From Prorocentrum cordatum (Eukaryota > Sar > Dinophyceae > Prorocentrales > Prorocentraceae), in NCBI GenBank assembly GCA_963575745.1, contig CAUYUJ010015837.1, positions 255,497-319,496 on the forward strand: DNA of 64,000 nt, in the 5' to 3' direction. This document shows, piece by piece, positions 28,531 to 39,829 of this stretch. The translations under genes and the position numbers were made by a program. The stretch's first letter is position 1. Every line of letters starts with the position of its first letter. The notes under the pieces were generated by a model. That model was not told where the DNA came from. It searched no databases and was given only the letters and a program-made list of their open reading frames with translations.

Positions 28531-28849
28531 GCTTGGAAGGTAAATGGATCGTCATCGAGAGGTCTGGGCCGGTCTGGAGTCGTGGCTCCATGCGTAGTAG
28601 GTCTTTGGGCTCCCGCAAAGCTCCTCACAAGGCGGGGCTGATGGAGAGCACCCGCTGGCCCTGCTTTCAACATTGTCTTCTCAAAGCAGAAGCGGGGCTA
28701 CCGCTTAATACTTCCTGAAAACGACGACGCTCCAAAGTGGTTGCTTTTGCGGCAGTAAAAAATCCACGAATCGATACCGAATGTGCAACCACTTCCGATG
28801 GTTTTTTCGGGTGGGCATTTTCTAGATTTTGGGGCCTATTTGGAAGGAC

Positions 28850-28990
28850 GGTTAGCGCTGCAGCGGGAGCACGATTCGGAAAAGCGGAAGCGCGGAAATG
28901 CGGCCAGCGCTGCAGCGGGAGCACGATTCGGAACGAGCGGAAGTTCGAAAATGATGCTAGCGCTTCAGCGGGAACAGCATTTGGAAGAAC
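28850..28990 (+). repeat. ~57-bp tandem repeat, three copies
   Basis: AGCGCTGCAGCGGGAGCACG recurs near 28853 and 28909, with a variant near 28963. Flanking 28531-28849 has no gene. Confidence 0.75.
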
Positions 28991-30454
28991 AACCTATGCG
29001 AAAACCCAACTGCCGGGAATCCTGTGTGCAAAAAGGAGATAGGCGGAGGGGGCCGGACATCTTCCGGACGTCAACAGGGGAGAGGGGAGAGCAGTATTCA
29101 TATGGTGTACTTGTGAGGAGGGCGGCCGCGGAGGGGGAGGAGGGAGGGAGGGAAGGCACTCACGCGGCGGTGCAGCAAGGAGCGCGCGGGGCGGCCAGGC
29201 TGCGCGGCAACCCCTGGCAGCGGCGCAGGGCGGCGTATCCCAAATCAAGAAACCGTTGCAACAGATGGGAAGAAGTGCGCACGCTCGCGTCGTCGAAATC
29301 ATTCGTAAGGATTAACAGTCCAGGGTCCCAAACACATATATGAAACCAATGATATGCACCGTGAATGTCTAACTCAGTCTGCGCGCGCGCTCTTGTTCAT
29401 TGACTGCGACCAAACCTGCTTTTCGCGCGCGTGTGCTGGGGGGACACGATCCTTGCCAAATGATACCATGCGGGCCTCTTGTGCGCGTCGGCTGCGCGCG
29501 CATGCCGAAATCCTTACCGAACCTTCATCACCGACACGTGGACACCATCATCGTCATCGGCGTGATCAGCGTCGTTGCCGTGTTTGGTTGGCCTTGCCGT
29601 CGTCATCCGCATCGTCGTCACCAGCATCGCGACTATCATCATCGTGTCTGCCATTGTCCATGTCGCCATGGTGCCGCGCCCGCTCGAGGCACCGACTGGC
29701 ACTGACGTGCACGACCGTCATCGCGGTGTGCAAGACGCGTTGGGAAGTGCCCAGCGGTCGGCGCCACCGCGGCCGCGTCGGTCGCGCCAGACTAGCTGGT
29801 CGCTCTGCGCGCGAGCCTGCGCGCGCAAGCGAGGCTGCGGCGATGCGCCAGCCATCGCCAAGCAGCCATCGCAATCGCCGCCGCATGGTTTTGCAGCCAA
29901 GTTGTGGGTGGGTGGGTGGGATGCTGCGCGCCCTTCCCGCCCCGCGCCGCGCGGAGGTCCTCCCGCGCAGAGGGTCGCGCCCCTCCCCCGTCGCCTGCGC
30001 GGGCGATGCGCGCGGTCCAGGGGCCGACGGCGCGGGGACCTCGGCTCGGCAGCTCAAGATATTTTTTGGTATGCCCCACCCTCCCCGCCCCAGTCAGGTT
30101 CCACCGCCCGGGGCCGCGTTCACTGTACGAGAAAGTTGCCCCAGGGAGGGCATTTTGTGTGCCAGACCCACGGCCAATACCCCCGTGGGTATAGTGTAGA
30201 AGCCTCTGGGGCCGACAAAAGACACCCACACCGCTACCCCTCCCTCGTCTGCACCTTCCCGGGCCTCGTCGGAGGCCCTCGTCGCCACCGCTGGATTCGC
30301 CTCGAAGTCTCGTAGCTCTGGTCTGGAGAGCAGCGGTGTGGGCACCTCTTGCGTGGTGGCCACGGTGCGGCACGGCACGGTCCGGCAGGGGTACGCGGCG
30401 CCAGTGCGGTTGGCTGTGTCCGGTCGTGACCGGCGGTGCGGGCAGCGCAGGTAC
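28991..30454. other. No gene seen
   Basis: Several frames of 100-280 codons overlap on both strands with no domain, no convincing start context and strong composition bias. Nothing else was recognised. Confidence 0.4.
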
Positions 30455-30632
30455 GGTCAAACGACGCGAAGATCGGGACAAAATCGGATCGGGATAACTC
30501 GAAATCTCTGAGAATCGGCGGGTTGGGAGGATGTATTGGGCGCCGCGGCCGCTCCAGAGCGTTCCGGAACGCTCTGAGAGCGCTCCGGAACGCTCTGGAG
30601 CGATTTATCCCGATCCTAGCCTTGTTTTATAC
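30455..30632 (-). repeat. Dispersed palindrome-headed repeat family B, copy B4 (reversed)
   Basis: On the minus strand it shows the head CCAGAGCGTTCCGGAACGCT, then CTCAGAGCG, GGCCGCGGCGCCCAATACAT and TCTCAGAGATTTCGAG. The order is that of B1-B3. The head here is a nearly perfect palindrome of about 50 bp (30551-30602). Confidence 0.75.
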
Positions 30633-31195
30633 GGTGGCGGGACTTCGGGTACGGTGCCGGGACTGCGCGGTGCCAGCACGTTTCTGTGACCACGGCCAGT
30701 ACCAGCAAGTTGGTACGGACATATATGTCTTTCAGACGGCCGAGGTCAACCAATGTCTTTGCGGGCTTTTCGCTCTAGAACCCTCTTTGAAGTCTTTTGG
30801 GGCCATCTTGAGGATATCTTGGTATGCTGGAGGGCATCGATCAATCTGAAATCGCCGAAGGTCTGAACTCGCCAGTTGGGCCGCTCTTCGGGCGCTCTTG
30901 GGCGCTTTTGCGGCCGTCTGGGAGCCTTTATTGGCTCCTTCTGGGGGTCCTGTGGGCCATCTTGGAGCCATCTTGAGGCTTCAGCAGTCCGTCGGAAGCC
31001 AAATGGCGAGCAGGCAAACATCATTCCATGGAGTTTGGACGGGTTTGGGCCTCTCGAGGGCGCTCTTGGGAGACCCCGCGGCTTGTTGGAGCAGTCTTGG
31101 GCTGTTCTTGGGGCATCTTGGAGGTGTGTTGGAGGCTATCTTGAGCCCAGGTGGACTATCTTGTGCAATCGTGGAGGCACACTTTTGGACTATTC
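30633..31195 (+). repeat. Diverged LGR-like array
   Basis: From about 30770, GGGCGCTCTTGGGCGC and CATCTTGGAGCCATCTTGAG units are recognisably LGR-like but more diverged than the other blocks. A linker-like interruption (GCCAAATGGCGAGCAG) lies near 31000. Confidence 0.6.
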
Positions 31196-33569
31196 CTTCG
31201 CGACGGCATCGCCACCGTCGACCGATAGCATCCCTCCCCCTTCTCGGTCCTCCCTCCTTCGGCCTCCCTTCACATGCTGCGTATGTTGATACAGGCCCAT
31301 GTGTCTTGTCCGCCCGTCCGCCTGTCGTCGTCGCCGTAGGGCTCCCCTGGCATTGCACACCCGCCAGGGGCCAGCGTTGCTTCGGCTCCGCTCTGGGTCG
31401 CGTCGGCCACCGTCGCTGTCGCTGTCGCCGTCACTCGGGTCGGTGGCCCTGACGAGGGGGTGGCGGCGGCTGTGGCAGCGCCGAAGCGCGCCCGTAGTCC
31501 AGCAAGGCATGAAGGTGCAAACCCGACTTAGCTGGCTGCTGCTTTTTGGGGGGCCTGTGCTCAGGATAGGCTGCACCACCGCTCAACGATGTGCCGTTAA
31601 CCGAACCTGCGAGGTGGGACCTTCTCCATTAGGGGGTCACCCCGATCTTCTCCCTCCGCCATCGTTGGCCTCGCTGGGGTTCCGCGCACACAGGCCCATG
31701 CGTCTATGTACCCTTTCGGCCACTCTGGTTCATGCTGGAGCCATCTTGGGACATCTTGGTCGCTCCAACGCCCCTCGAAACCCTCCGTCCAGATCCAGGG
31801 AAGGGGGAAGGGGAAACACCATCCCCGAAGGGTAAAAGGCACAACGGTTGCAGGCAGTGGAGAAACAAGAATCCTTGAGCAAATTTGAGTCTCGATTCAC
31901 CATGCAATGAGTGTCGATTGTTGCTTTCACAGTTTCCCCATATTGCTGCTCCAGGCAGGCACGCCTGTCTGCTAGCAGCTCGCCGTCATTCCCGTCGCTG
32001 GGGCCCTCTTTTGCTGAAGGGGGCGCGATTTGATTCGAGTTGGCTCTATGGAGAACCGAGCATCGACTAAGCATTTGACGTTGTGTCCACATGACTGTTC
32101 CTGCTGCTGCTGCTGCTGCTGCTGCTCACATCGACCTTGCTGCAGTCGGCCCACAAGGCATATATTCACAACTTATAGACTTATAGCGTGTATGGGCGTT
32201 GCGTCCCCTTCACACGAGTGTGCTGCAGGAGCTTGTGGCGTCGCTGGCGAGTTGCGCTGCTCGGCGGGTAAGGACAGCAAGCCAAATGCTCTGGGATCAG
32301 AGGCGGCTCAACGTAACAGGTGAAGGCATGGGACGGTGAGTAGCAAGACGCGACGCGAGCGTGTGCTAGTTAGGTGAACGATTCTGGTGGATTCATGGAG
32401 TATGCTCGCAATGCGAAGCGAGGGACCAGGAAACGGAGGATTTGCTTCGGCCACATCTTGTGCTCTCGATGCGCGGGAAGGAGCAGGAGGGGGCATGCTC
32501 GTTTTGTGCTGGAAGTCCACAGTGCACACTGGGAAAATGCACACGGGGCAGGGTGGGGCTCGAGGGACCTCGCGAGAGCTCTGGACTCCTTAGCAGGGAC
32601 CTTTTCGTGAGGAGTCCTCAGTGCGGCTTGCGAAGGCCTTACGGCTGGTGCCGCCGACCCTGAGGTTTGGGAAGAGGGCGCGGAGCATGGGCAGGAAGAT
32701 GAGGAGGGGGACAGGGGGAAGAGGAGGATGAGGAGGAGTAGGGGCACAGGGGGGGAATGAATAGGAGGAGAGTGAGGCGAGCAGGTGTCGCATGTACAGG
32801 TAGAGGGCGGGGCACGAAGGAAGGGCAGGGGCGAGTAGAGCGTGGCGATCATGAGGAGGAGAAGGAGGAAGACAATGGCGAGGATGTTGACGATGTTGAC
32901 GACAACGCCGGTTGCCTATCAGCACACTTCGGGGCGCTTTGGAGCCCTCCTGGGCGACTTCCAGGGTTCCTTCGCTGTTTTGGAGCTAGGCTCGGCATTT
33001 TGGGCATTTGGGAGGCCACGGAGTGTAGGTTTGGAGGGCGCCGGGGCCAGGACCTGGGCTGCTGCGGTCGGGGCCAGGGCCGTGGCTCCCAGCTCCGGAC
33101 CCCCGGCCCCCGGCCCCGAGAGCCAGGACCGGCGCCGCATTTGATCTGGGACGCCCCTGGGCCTTCCTTGGGACCGACCCCCCCCCGTCGGGGAAGGGAT
33201 GACAGGGAAGGGGCTTCCCGCGACGTCTTTCTGGAGTTTTGTGGAACCGCGGGATTCTCCGGCTTCCTGGGAGAGGCGTCGTATCTGACCCGGGAGTTCC
33301 CCGGGACCTCCCCGGACTTCCCCGGGGACCCCCCCCGGGCGGGGAAGGGATGCGGGCTTCCCTCGACGTCTTTCTGGAATGTGGTGGAACCGCGGGATTC
33401 GCGAGCTTCCTGAGAAAAACGTCATGTCTGACCCAGGAGTCAGGACAGCCTCAGAGAGAACAGAGAAAAACCGAACAGCCTCTTCCACACGCCAACGCAG
33501 GGCCGGCGGATTTCCGAGTGAGTATTTTTTAGTCAGTATTCTGTAGTAGGAGTACATGATAGGACATTC
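31196..33569. other. No gene seen; short (CTG)n at about 32101-32128
   Basis: No recognised domain. The stretch 33180-33420 contains two diverged direct copies of a CGACGTCTTTCTGGA...GAACCGCGGGATTC segment about 160 bp apart. The rest is featureless to me. Confidence 0.4.
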
Positions 33570-33811
33570 TCACCAAGGAATCCTTCGCAACGAACCCGTA
33601 GGACAGGATTCAGGAATCTTTGATACGACATCCGTAGTGGAGAATCCTGGTTCCAGCTCCAGCAGGATTCCAATAGGGCTGGTTCCAGCTTCGGTAGGCT
33701 TCCTATAAAGGTGTTTCCAGTTCCAATCGGATTCCTGTTGTTTCGCGGGTCCCAGGTTCAATAGGATTCTCATCGAGCTGGTTCCAGTTCTGATCGGATT
33801 CCTGTAGCTTC

Positions 33812-33812
<1 letters not shown>
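33570..33812 (+). repeat. Degenerate GGTTCCAG...GGATTCC repeats
   Basis: GGTTCCAG(C/T)TC and (C/A)GGATTCCTGT recur about every 50 bp (near 33650, 33680, 33715 and 33780). Confidence 0.6.

Positions 33813-33895
<83 letters not shown>
33813..33895 (+). repeat. Poly(T) run of 83 nt
   Basis: Uninterrupted T from 33813 to 33895, then T-rich to 33912. Read on the minus strand it is a long A-run of the kind left by a retroposed poly(A) tail. The neighbouring family-E copy at 34215 could in principle belong to it. Confidence 0.9.
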
Positions 33896-33896
<1 letters not shown>

Positions 33897-34214
33897 TTTT
33901 TTTTGTTTTTTGTGTGTCTTCAGTAGGGTGCGTATGTAGAGCCAGCCCTTCTAGGGACCGTGGCTTCGCTGGAGCAGAGATGCAAGTACAGCGTGGAACT
34001 GGTGAGTTTCGAGTAAAGGGAGCGGTTTCTCCTTTGTTATTGTCGGTTGCTGGGGTTGCTGTTGCGGTGGGGGGTTGCTGGCGACGCGGTCTTGTCGCTA
34101 GGCTTGACTGCTAGGTGTGAATGCGGGCGACAGGGGATCGTGGGACGCGGCTCTCAAGGCTGGCTTGGTTTTGAGTTTTAATTTTTGAGGAATAATCATT
34201 GTTGATATCCCCTC

Positions 34215-34915
34215 ACCAGTGCACATCACTTTTCACTTGAAGTGCCCCCCCCTCGGGGCTCGCACCCCAGTTTTATGAGTGAAAGTCCTCATGCTCAAAC
34301 TGTGCCCCTGGCCTCCTGGCTACAACAACAACGGCTCCTGCTTGATATTTCCTTGCAATTTATTCGAAAGTCGCGCTCTCGCGCGAGGCATCCTCACATG
34401 TATGCAGGAATCGCGCTCTCGCGTGGGACCTCCTCGCAATTAATTCAGACGCGACGTCGCGAGTTCGGCAGTCATGAATCACGCTCTCGTTTTTTATAAG
34501 AAACAGTTTTTCTCTTCTATTGGGAATCGCGCCATCGCTCGAGACTTCTTCTTGAACCATGCAGGACGCACGCTTCAGCAGCCCGCCTGCTCGACCTGGC
34601 CGCCAGGGCCCGCCTTCCCGACCCGCCCACTAGGCTGTGCCCGCTCGATCTGCCCGTCTGGTTCTACCACTTGTTTTCTGCTCCTAGCCCCCCTCCGCTC
34701 TTTCGTGCTCCATCCTTGTTCCTCTCCCTTCCATCCTTCCTCCCTTCCCCTGTTTTAGGGGCTGCACTAAATGCACGCGGCAGGTAAGGAAGATATACTC
34801 CCAAGGGGGTTCGATCGAAGACGAAGAGGGCAGGTACCGATGGTTTGTGATTTACGTGTTGAATGGCACGCGAACAGACAGAAGCGAGCAGTCTTAACAT
34901 GGGTGTTGGTGTTGA
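34215..34915 (+). repeat. Dispersed ~1-kb repeat family E, copy E1
   Basis: Family order: TTGAAGTGCCCC...GGGGCTCGCACC; CAACAACGGCTCC; repeated GAATCGCGCTCTCGC; CTTCAGCAGCCCGCCTGCTC; CTGCTCCTAGCCCCCCTCC; TTTTAGGGGCTGCACTAAAT; GGCAGGTAAGGAAGATA; CGATCGAAGACGAAGAGGGC; and AGCAGTCTTAAC before a TTG-rich end. Copies E2-E7 share these blocks. No coding capacity or terminal repeats were recognised. Confidence 0.8.
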
Positions 34916-34970
34916 TTGACACGTGACCTTGTTGCCCGTCCCCCCCAGCAACCAGCAACCAGCAACCGAA

Positions 34971-35585
34971 GGTTCATTTCAGCACACCCCTCGCGAGGAT
35001 CGGGGCCCTGGCCCCACACGGAGCTCCACCGAAGCTTCATTTCGGCGCACCCCTCTCGAAGATCGTGGCCGTGGCCCGACAGGGAGCTCCACCGAGGGTT
35101 GATTTCGGCACAACCCTCCCAATGATCGTGGCCTTGGCCCTACAGGGAGCTCCATCGAAAGTTCATTTCAGCACACCCCTTTCGAGGATCGTGGCCTTGG
35201 CCCCACAGGGGGCTCCACCGAAGGTTCATTTCGGCACAGCCCTCTCGAGGATCGTGGCCCTGGCCGCACAGGGAGCTCCACACCCCTCTCGGGGATCTTG
35301 GCCCTGGCCCCACAGGGGGCTCCACCGAAGCTTCATTTCAGCACACCCAACTCGAGGATCGTGGCCGTGGCCCGACAGGGAGATCCACCGAAGCTTCATT
35401 TCGGCGCACCCCTCTCGAGGATCGTGGCCTTGGCCCTACAGGGAACTCCACCGAAGCTTCATTTCGGCGCTCCCCTCTCGAGGACCGCGGCCCTGGCCCC
35501 ACAGGGAACTCCACCGAAGCTTCATTTCGGCACACCCCTCTCGATGATCGTGGCCCTGGCGCCAATGGGAGCTCCACACACCCTT
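34971..35585 (+). repeat. 63-bp minisatellite, about ten copies
   Basis: The landmark TTCAT(TT) starts at 34973, 35036, 35099, 35162 and 35225, exactly 63 bp apart, with one truncated unit near 35275. Each unit holds TTCGGCGCACCCCTCTCGAG, GATCGTGGCCCTGGCCC and CAGGGAGCTCCACCGAAG. The end blocks match the 89-bp array at 12205-12995; the 89-bp unit carries about 26 bp more. Confidence 0.95.
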
Positions 35586-35589
35586 CGAG

Positions 35590-36245
35590 GATCGCATGGG
35601 ATTCCTATACAATCCTTATCGGATCCCTATCGGATCCTATAGGATCGCATGGGATTCCTGTACAATCCTTGTAGGATTCCTGTCGGATCCTATAGAATCG
35701 CATGGGAATCCTATATCATGCCTGCACGATCCTATAGGACCCTATAGGGTCGCATGGGATTTCTTTACGATCCTTATATTGTATACGATTCCTCTAGGAT
35801 CCGATAGGATCGCATGGGATTCCTATACAATCCCTATACGATTCCTACAGGATCCTATACGACTCCTATCGGACCCTATAGGGCCGCATGGGATTCTTGT
35901 ACAATCCCTGTATGATTCGTATCGGATCCTCTAGGACCGCAGTGTATTCCTATAGAATCCCCATACGATTCGTATGGGATCCTATAGGATCGCATGGGAT
36001 TCTTACATGGGGTTTCAATACAATCCCTCATGCGATTCCTATAGGATCCGACGGGGTCGCATGGGATTTCTATAGTATCCTATACGATACCTATAGGACC
36101 CTACAGGATCGCATGGGATCCTCATAGAATCCCCACAGGATTCTGTCGGATCCCTATAGGATCCTATAGAATCGCATCGGACCCCTATAGGATCCTCATA
36201 GGATCCCTATATGATCGCATCGGATTCCTGTAGTTTTCATAGGGT
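35590..36245 (+). repeat. 53-bp minisatellite with ~17-bp subunits, about twelve copies
   Basis: GATCGCATGGGATTCCTAT recurs at 35590, 35643, 35696, 35749 and so on (52-53 bp). Within a unit, AGGATTCCTATAGGATCC-type subunits repeat. It directly follows the 63-bp array. Confidence 0.9.
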
Positions 36246-36469
36246 CATATAGGAACCGATCGATTCCGGAGCTTCGCTGTTGCAGACATGGAAACGTTGC
36301 ATAAAGGAGGAGTTCACACCTTTAAGCAAGCGAAGTTACAGCGGCGCGAGGAATGGAGCCCGAGGTTGTTGGTTGCTGGTTGCCGGAGGGGGTTGCTTAC
36401 CCCCAGGTAGTAAGGTCACGGGTTGTCCGTTAAGGACAAGCGTTGACCAAGTTTCTTGGTGAACGGGCA

Positions 36470-36736
36470 ACAAGAGCACGTGCCAACCTTGTTGTTGTTG
36501 TTGTTGTTGTTACTGCTGCTGTTGTTGTTGTCGTTGTTGTTATTGTAGTTGTTGATGTTTTCATTATTGGTGTTGCTTTCTCATGTTTCAAGAAGAGTTG
36601 TTGTTGATCCCCACCTGGCATTTTTCAACCAACGTGCTCCTCCCTGGGCTCGCATTTGGTTTTTTACAAGGGACAATGGGGGATCACCGGACTGCGTTGT
36701 TGGGCCCCGAACTACAGCAATAACAACGGCGCTCGC

Positions 36737-36782
<46 letters not shown>
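36470..36782 (+). repeat. Family E partial copy E7 with (TTG)n and (TA)n
   Basis: A TTG tract (36488-36550) is followed by AAGAAGAGTTGTTGTTGATC, GGGCTCGCATTTGG, CAATAACAACGGCGCTCGCC and then TGATATATA running into (TA)n to 36782. The microsatellites sit at the same two places as in other E copies. Confidence 0.75.
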
Positions 36783-36784
<2 letters not shown>

Positions 36785-37039
36785 TGTGTGTGTGCGTGTG
36801 TGTGTATTTATAAAATTACCCTGTGACGTACCGAACCCATTTGTATCATGGGAAACGAGGAGTTGGCCGAAACTTGCACGCACAATCAAATTGCAGGATC
36901 CGTTGTTTGATATGTAAGCTACTTGGGACACGCGCCAATGGCATGATGCGCAGGAGAACCATACAAGAACGAGGGGCGACAACTACAGGCTCGAAGAGGA
37001 CATGGGGAGTCGGGAACGAAGAGCAGGAGAAAGACGTGC

Positions 37040-38335
37040 GGGAAGCCCACTGTGCTGTGCTCCTCAGCAGCCCTCGAAAGTGGCGACAATTTCACAGATC
37101 GCAGCCCCCCAAGGATGGCGAGGTCTGATATGAGTCTGCGGTGAGTACCCACTGTGCTGGGCCCCTCAGCAGCCCTCGAAAGTGACGACAGTTTCACAGA
37201 TCGCAGCCCCCCAAGGATGGCGAGGTCTGATATGAGTCTGCGGTGAGAACCCACTGTGCTGGGCCCCCCAGCAGCCCTCGAAGGGGGCGACCGTTTCACA
37301 TATCGCAGCCCCCCAGGGATGGCGAGGTCCCATTTGGGTCTGCGGTGAGCACCCACTGTGCTGGGCCCTTCAGCAACCCTCGAAAGTGGCGACAGTTTCA
37401 CAGATCGCAGCCCCCTTGGGATGGCGAGGTCCCATTTGAATCTGCCGTGGGTGCCCGCTGTGCTGGGCCCCCCCCAGCAGGCCTCGAAAGTGGCGACAGT
37501 TTCACAGATCGCAGCCCCCCCAGGGATGGCGAGGTCCCATTTGAGTCTGCGGTGGGTACCCATTGTGCTGGGCCCCTCAGCAGCCCTCGAAAGCGGCGAC
37601 AGTTTCACATATCGCAGCCCCCAGCAGCCCTCGAAACGCAGCGACGAGCGAGGTAAGAAAGTGGCGACAATTTCACAGATCGCAGCCCCCCAAGGATGGC
37701 GAGGTCTAATTTGAATCCGCCGTGGGTACCCACTGTGCTGGGCCCCCCCAGCAGGCCTCGAAAGTGGCGACAGTTTCACAGATCGCAGCCCCCCAGGGAT
37801 GGCGAGGTCCCATTTGAATCTGCCGTGGGTACCCACTGTGCTGGGCCCCCCAGCAGCCTCGAAAGTGGCGACAGTTTCACAGATCGCAGCCCCCCAGGGA
37901 TGGCGAGGTCCCATTTGAATCCGCCGTGGGTGCCCACTGTGCTGGGCCCCCCAGCAGGCCTCGAAAGTGGCGACAGTTTCACAGATCGCAGCCCCCCAGG
38001 GATGGCGAGGTCCCATTTGAATCCGCCGTGGGTACCCACTGTGCTGGGCCCCCCAGCAGGCCTCGAAAGTGGCGACAGTTTCACAGATCGCAGCCCCCCA
38101 GGATGGCGAGTCCCATTTGAATCCGCCGTGGGTGCCCATTGTGTTGGGCCCCCCAGCAGGCCTCGAAAGTGGCGACAGTTTCACAGATCGCAGCCCCCCC
38201 AGGGATGGCGAGGTCCCATTTGAATCCGCCGTGGGTACCCACTGTGCTGGGCCCCCCAGCAGCCCTCGAAAGTGGCGACAGTTTCACATATCGCAGCCCC
38301 CAGCAGCCCTCGAAACGCAGCGACGAGCCAGGTAA
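37040..38335 (-). repeat. 102-bp satellite array, about twelve copies
   Basis: Landmark ATGGCGAGGTC on the plus strand at 37115, 37217, 37319, 37421, 37526 and onward. Other unit blocks are GGCGACAGTTTCACAGATCG and CCACTGTGCTGGGCCCC. Two sites (about 37620 and 38300) carry an inserted CAGCAGCCCTCGAAACGCAG segment. The period equals 34 codons, and the minus strand stays open for 421 codons (38184-36919), reading RSVKLSPLSRPAGGPSTVGT repeats. I do not regard that as proof of a protein. Called minus to match the orientation of the 50.5-kb copy. Confidence 0.95.
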
Positions 38336-38399
38336 AAGGCAGGGGGGGAGAGAGGGACGGGAAGGAATGTTCGCGCGAGCAGTGCTCTATTCAAAACGA

Positions 38400-39183
38400 G
38401 AACCCAACGCAGGAGGGTTGGGGGAACAAAAAAATCGAGCTCTTGCGCGGGACTTTTTCATAACATATGCAGGAATTGAGCTCACGCGTGGGGCTTCCTC
38501 GCGATTTATTCAAACGCCGTGCCCTCGACGCTCAGGAATCGCGCTCTTGTTTTGGTTGTTGGTCGCGATTCGGTTGAGAATCTCGCTATCCTTCGAGACT
38601 TCCTCGCGACCCATGTAGTATTCACGCTTCAGCAACTCGCCGGTTCGACCTGGCCGCTTGGTCCCGCCTTCCCGACTTGCCCGTTAGGGTCTACCCGCCT
38701 GATCAGCCCGTCTGGTTCTGCCTCGTGTTTTCTGCTCCTAGCTCCCCTCCTGCTAATCCCGTGCTCCCTCCTTCGCTCTCCCCCTTCCGTCCGTCCTCTC
38801 TGCCTCTGTTCTAGGGGCTGCGCCATTGACACGCGGTACGTAATACAGTTATACCACAAGGGTGGTACGATCGAAAACGACGAGGGCGGGTACCGAGGCT
38901 TTGTGATATACGTGTCGAATGGCACGCGAGCAGATCGGAGCGAACAGTCTTGTCATGAAGATTGTTACTGTTGTTGTTGAGTTCTCACTTGTGATGAATA
39001 ATTATTGTTACATTTTTTCGATTGAAGTGCCCCTCCCGGGGCTTGCACCTTGTTCCTTAGCAGGGAAAGTTTTGACGGTCAAACTGTATCGTTGGCCCCC
39101 AGTTTACAACAACAGCGGCTCCCGTCTGAGATTTCGCAATTCATTCAGATGCCTGTCCTCGACACGGAGGAATCGCGCTCCCG

Positions 39184-39280
<97 letters not shown>

Positions 39281-39310
39281 TGCGTGGCGGTTCACGCGAG
39301 ATTCACGCTT
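38400..39310 (+). repeat. Family E, copy E2
   Basis: Shares GGAATCGCGCTCTTG, CTTCAGCAACTCGCCGGTTC, TCTAGGGGCTGCGCCAT, CGATCGAAAACGACGAGGGC, AACAGTCTTG and TTGAAGTGCCCCTCCCGGGG in the family order. It continues to an AATCGCGCTCCCGC block that runs into (TA)n at 39184-39278. Confidence 0.8.
39184..39278 (+). repeat. (TA)n microsatellite
   Basis: About 95 bp of nearly pure TA with a GTGTG interruption at about 39250. It starts within a family-E CGCTCCCGC sequence. Confidence 0.95.
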
Positions 39311-39399
39311 CAATGACCATGCCCGCTCGACCCGCCCGTCGGGGCTTGCCATCCCGACCAGCCCGTTAATGACTGCATTCGCCGCTCGCTGCCCTTAAG

Positions 39400-39680
39400 C
39401 CGCCTTCGATGCCCCTCGCTGCCCGTACTGGTTCCGCGGTCGCCTTCGCTCGCTGCCCGTCGTGGCTCCGTTGCTGCCTTCAGTGGCCCCGTCGCTGTCT
39501 TTTGTGGCCCCTCATTCTATGCCCTTCGTGGCCCCCGCTCGCACGCGCCCGTCGTGGCCAAATACGCATGCCCTTCGTAGCCCCGCTGTCGCCCTTCGTG
39601 GCCCCGTCGCTGCCCTTCGTGGCCCCTTTGCTGCCCTCAGTGGCCCCGCTGGTGCCCTTCGTGGCCCCGTCGAAGGTTGG
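39400..39680 (+). repeat. GCCCTTCGTGGCCCC minisatellite (~20-22 bp)
   Basis: Units such as CGCTGCCCTTCGTGGCCCC repeat. The same array recurs at 40780-40965 and 44870-45235, each linked to a family-E copy. Confidence 0.9.
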
Positions 39681-39829
39681 GGGGTGAGATCGAACGGAGA
39701 CCCCCAACCTGGAAATCGTTTCGTTTCATTCGTGTCTTGCGTGCGCGCGAGACGAAGCTGCGTGGGCGCGCGAGAGGAGTGAACCCGCCGTTGCTAGGGC
39801 AAGGTCATTTCAAATGATTCTCCCCCTCC

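Noticed and set aside
37040-38335. CRISPR array
   Set aside because: Regularly spaced repeats, but the whole 102-bp unit repeats without unique spacers, there are no cas genes, and the context is eukaryotic. The same applies to the 89-, 63-, 53-, 42- and 83-bp arrays.
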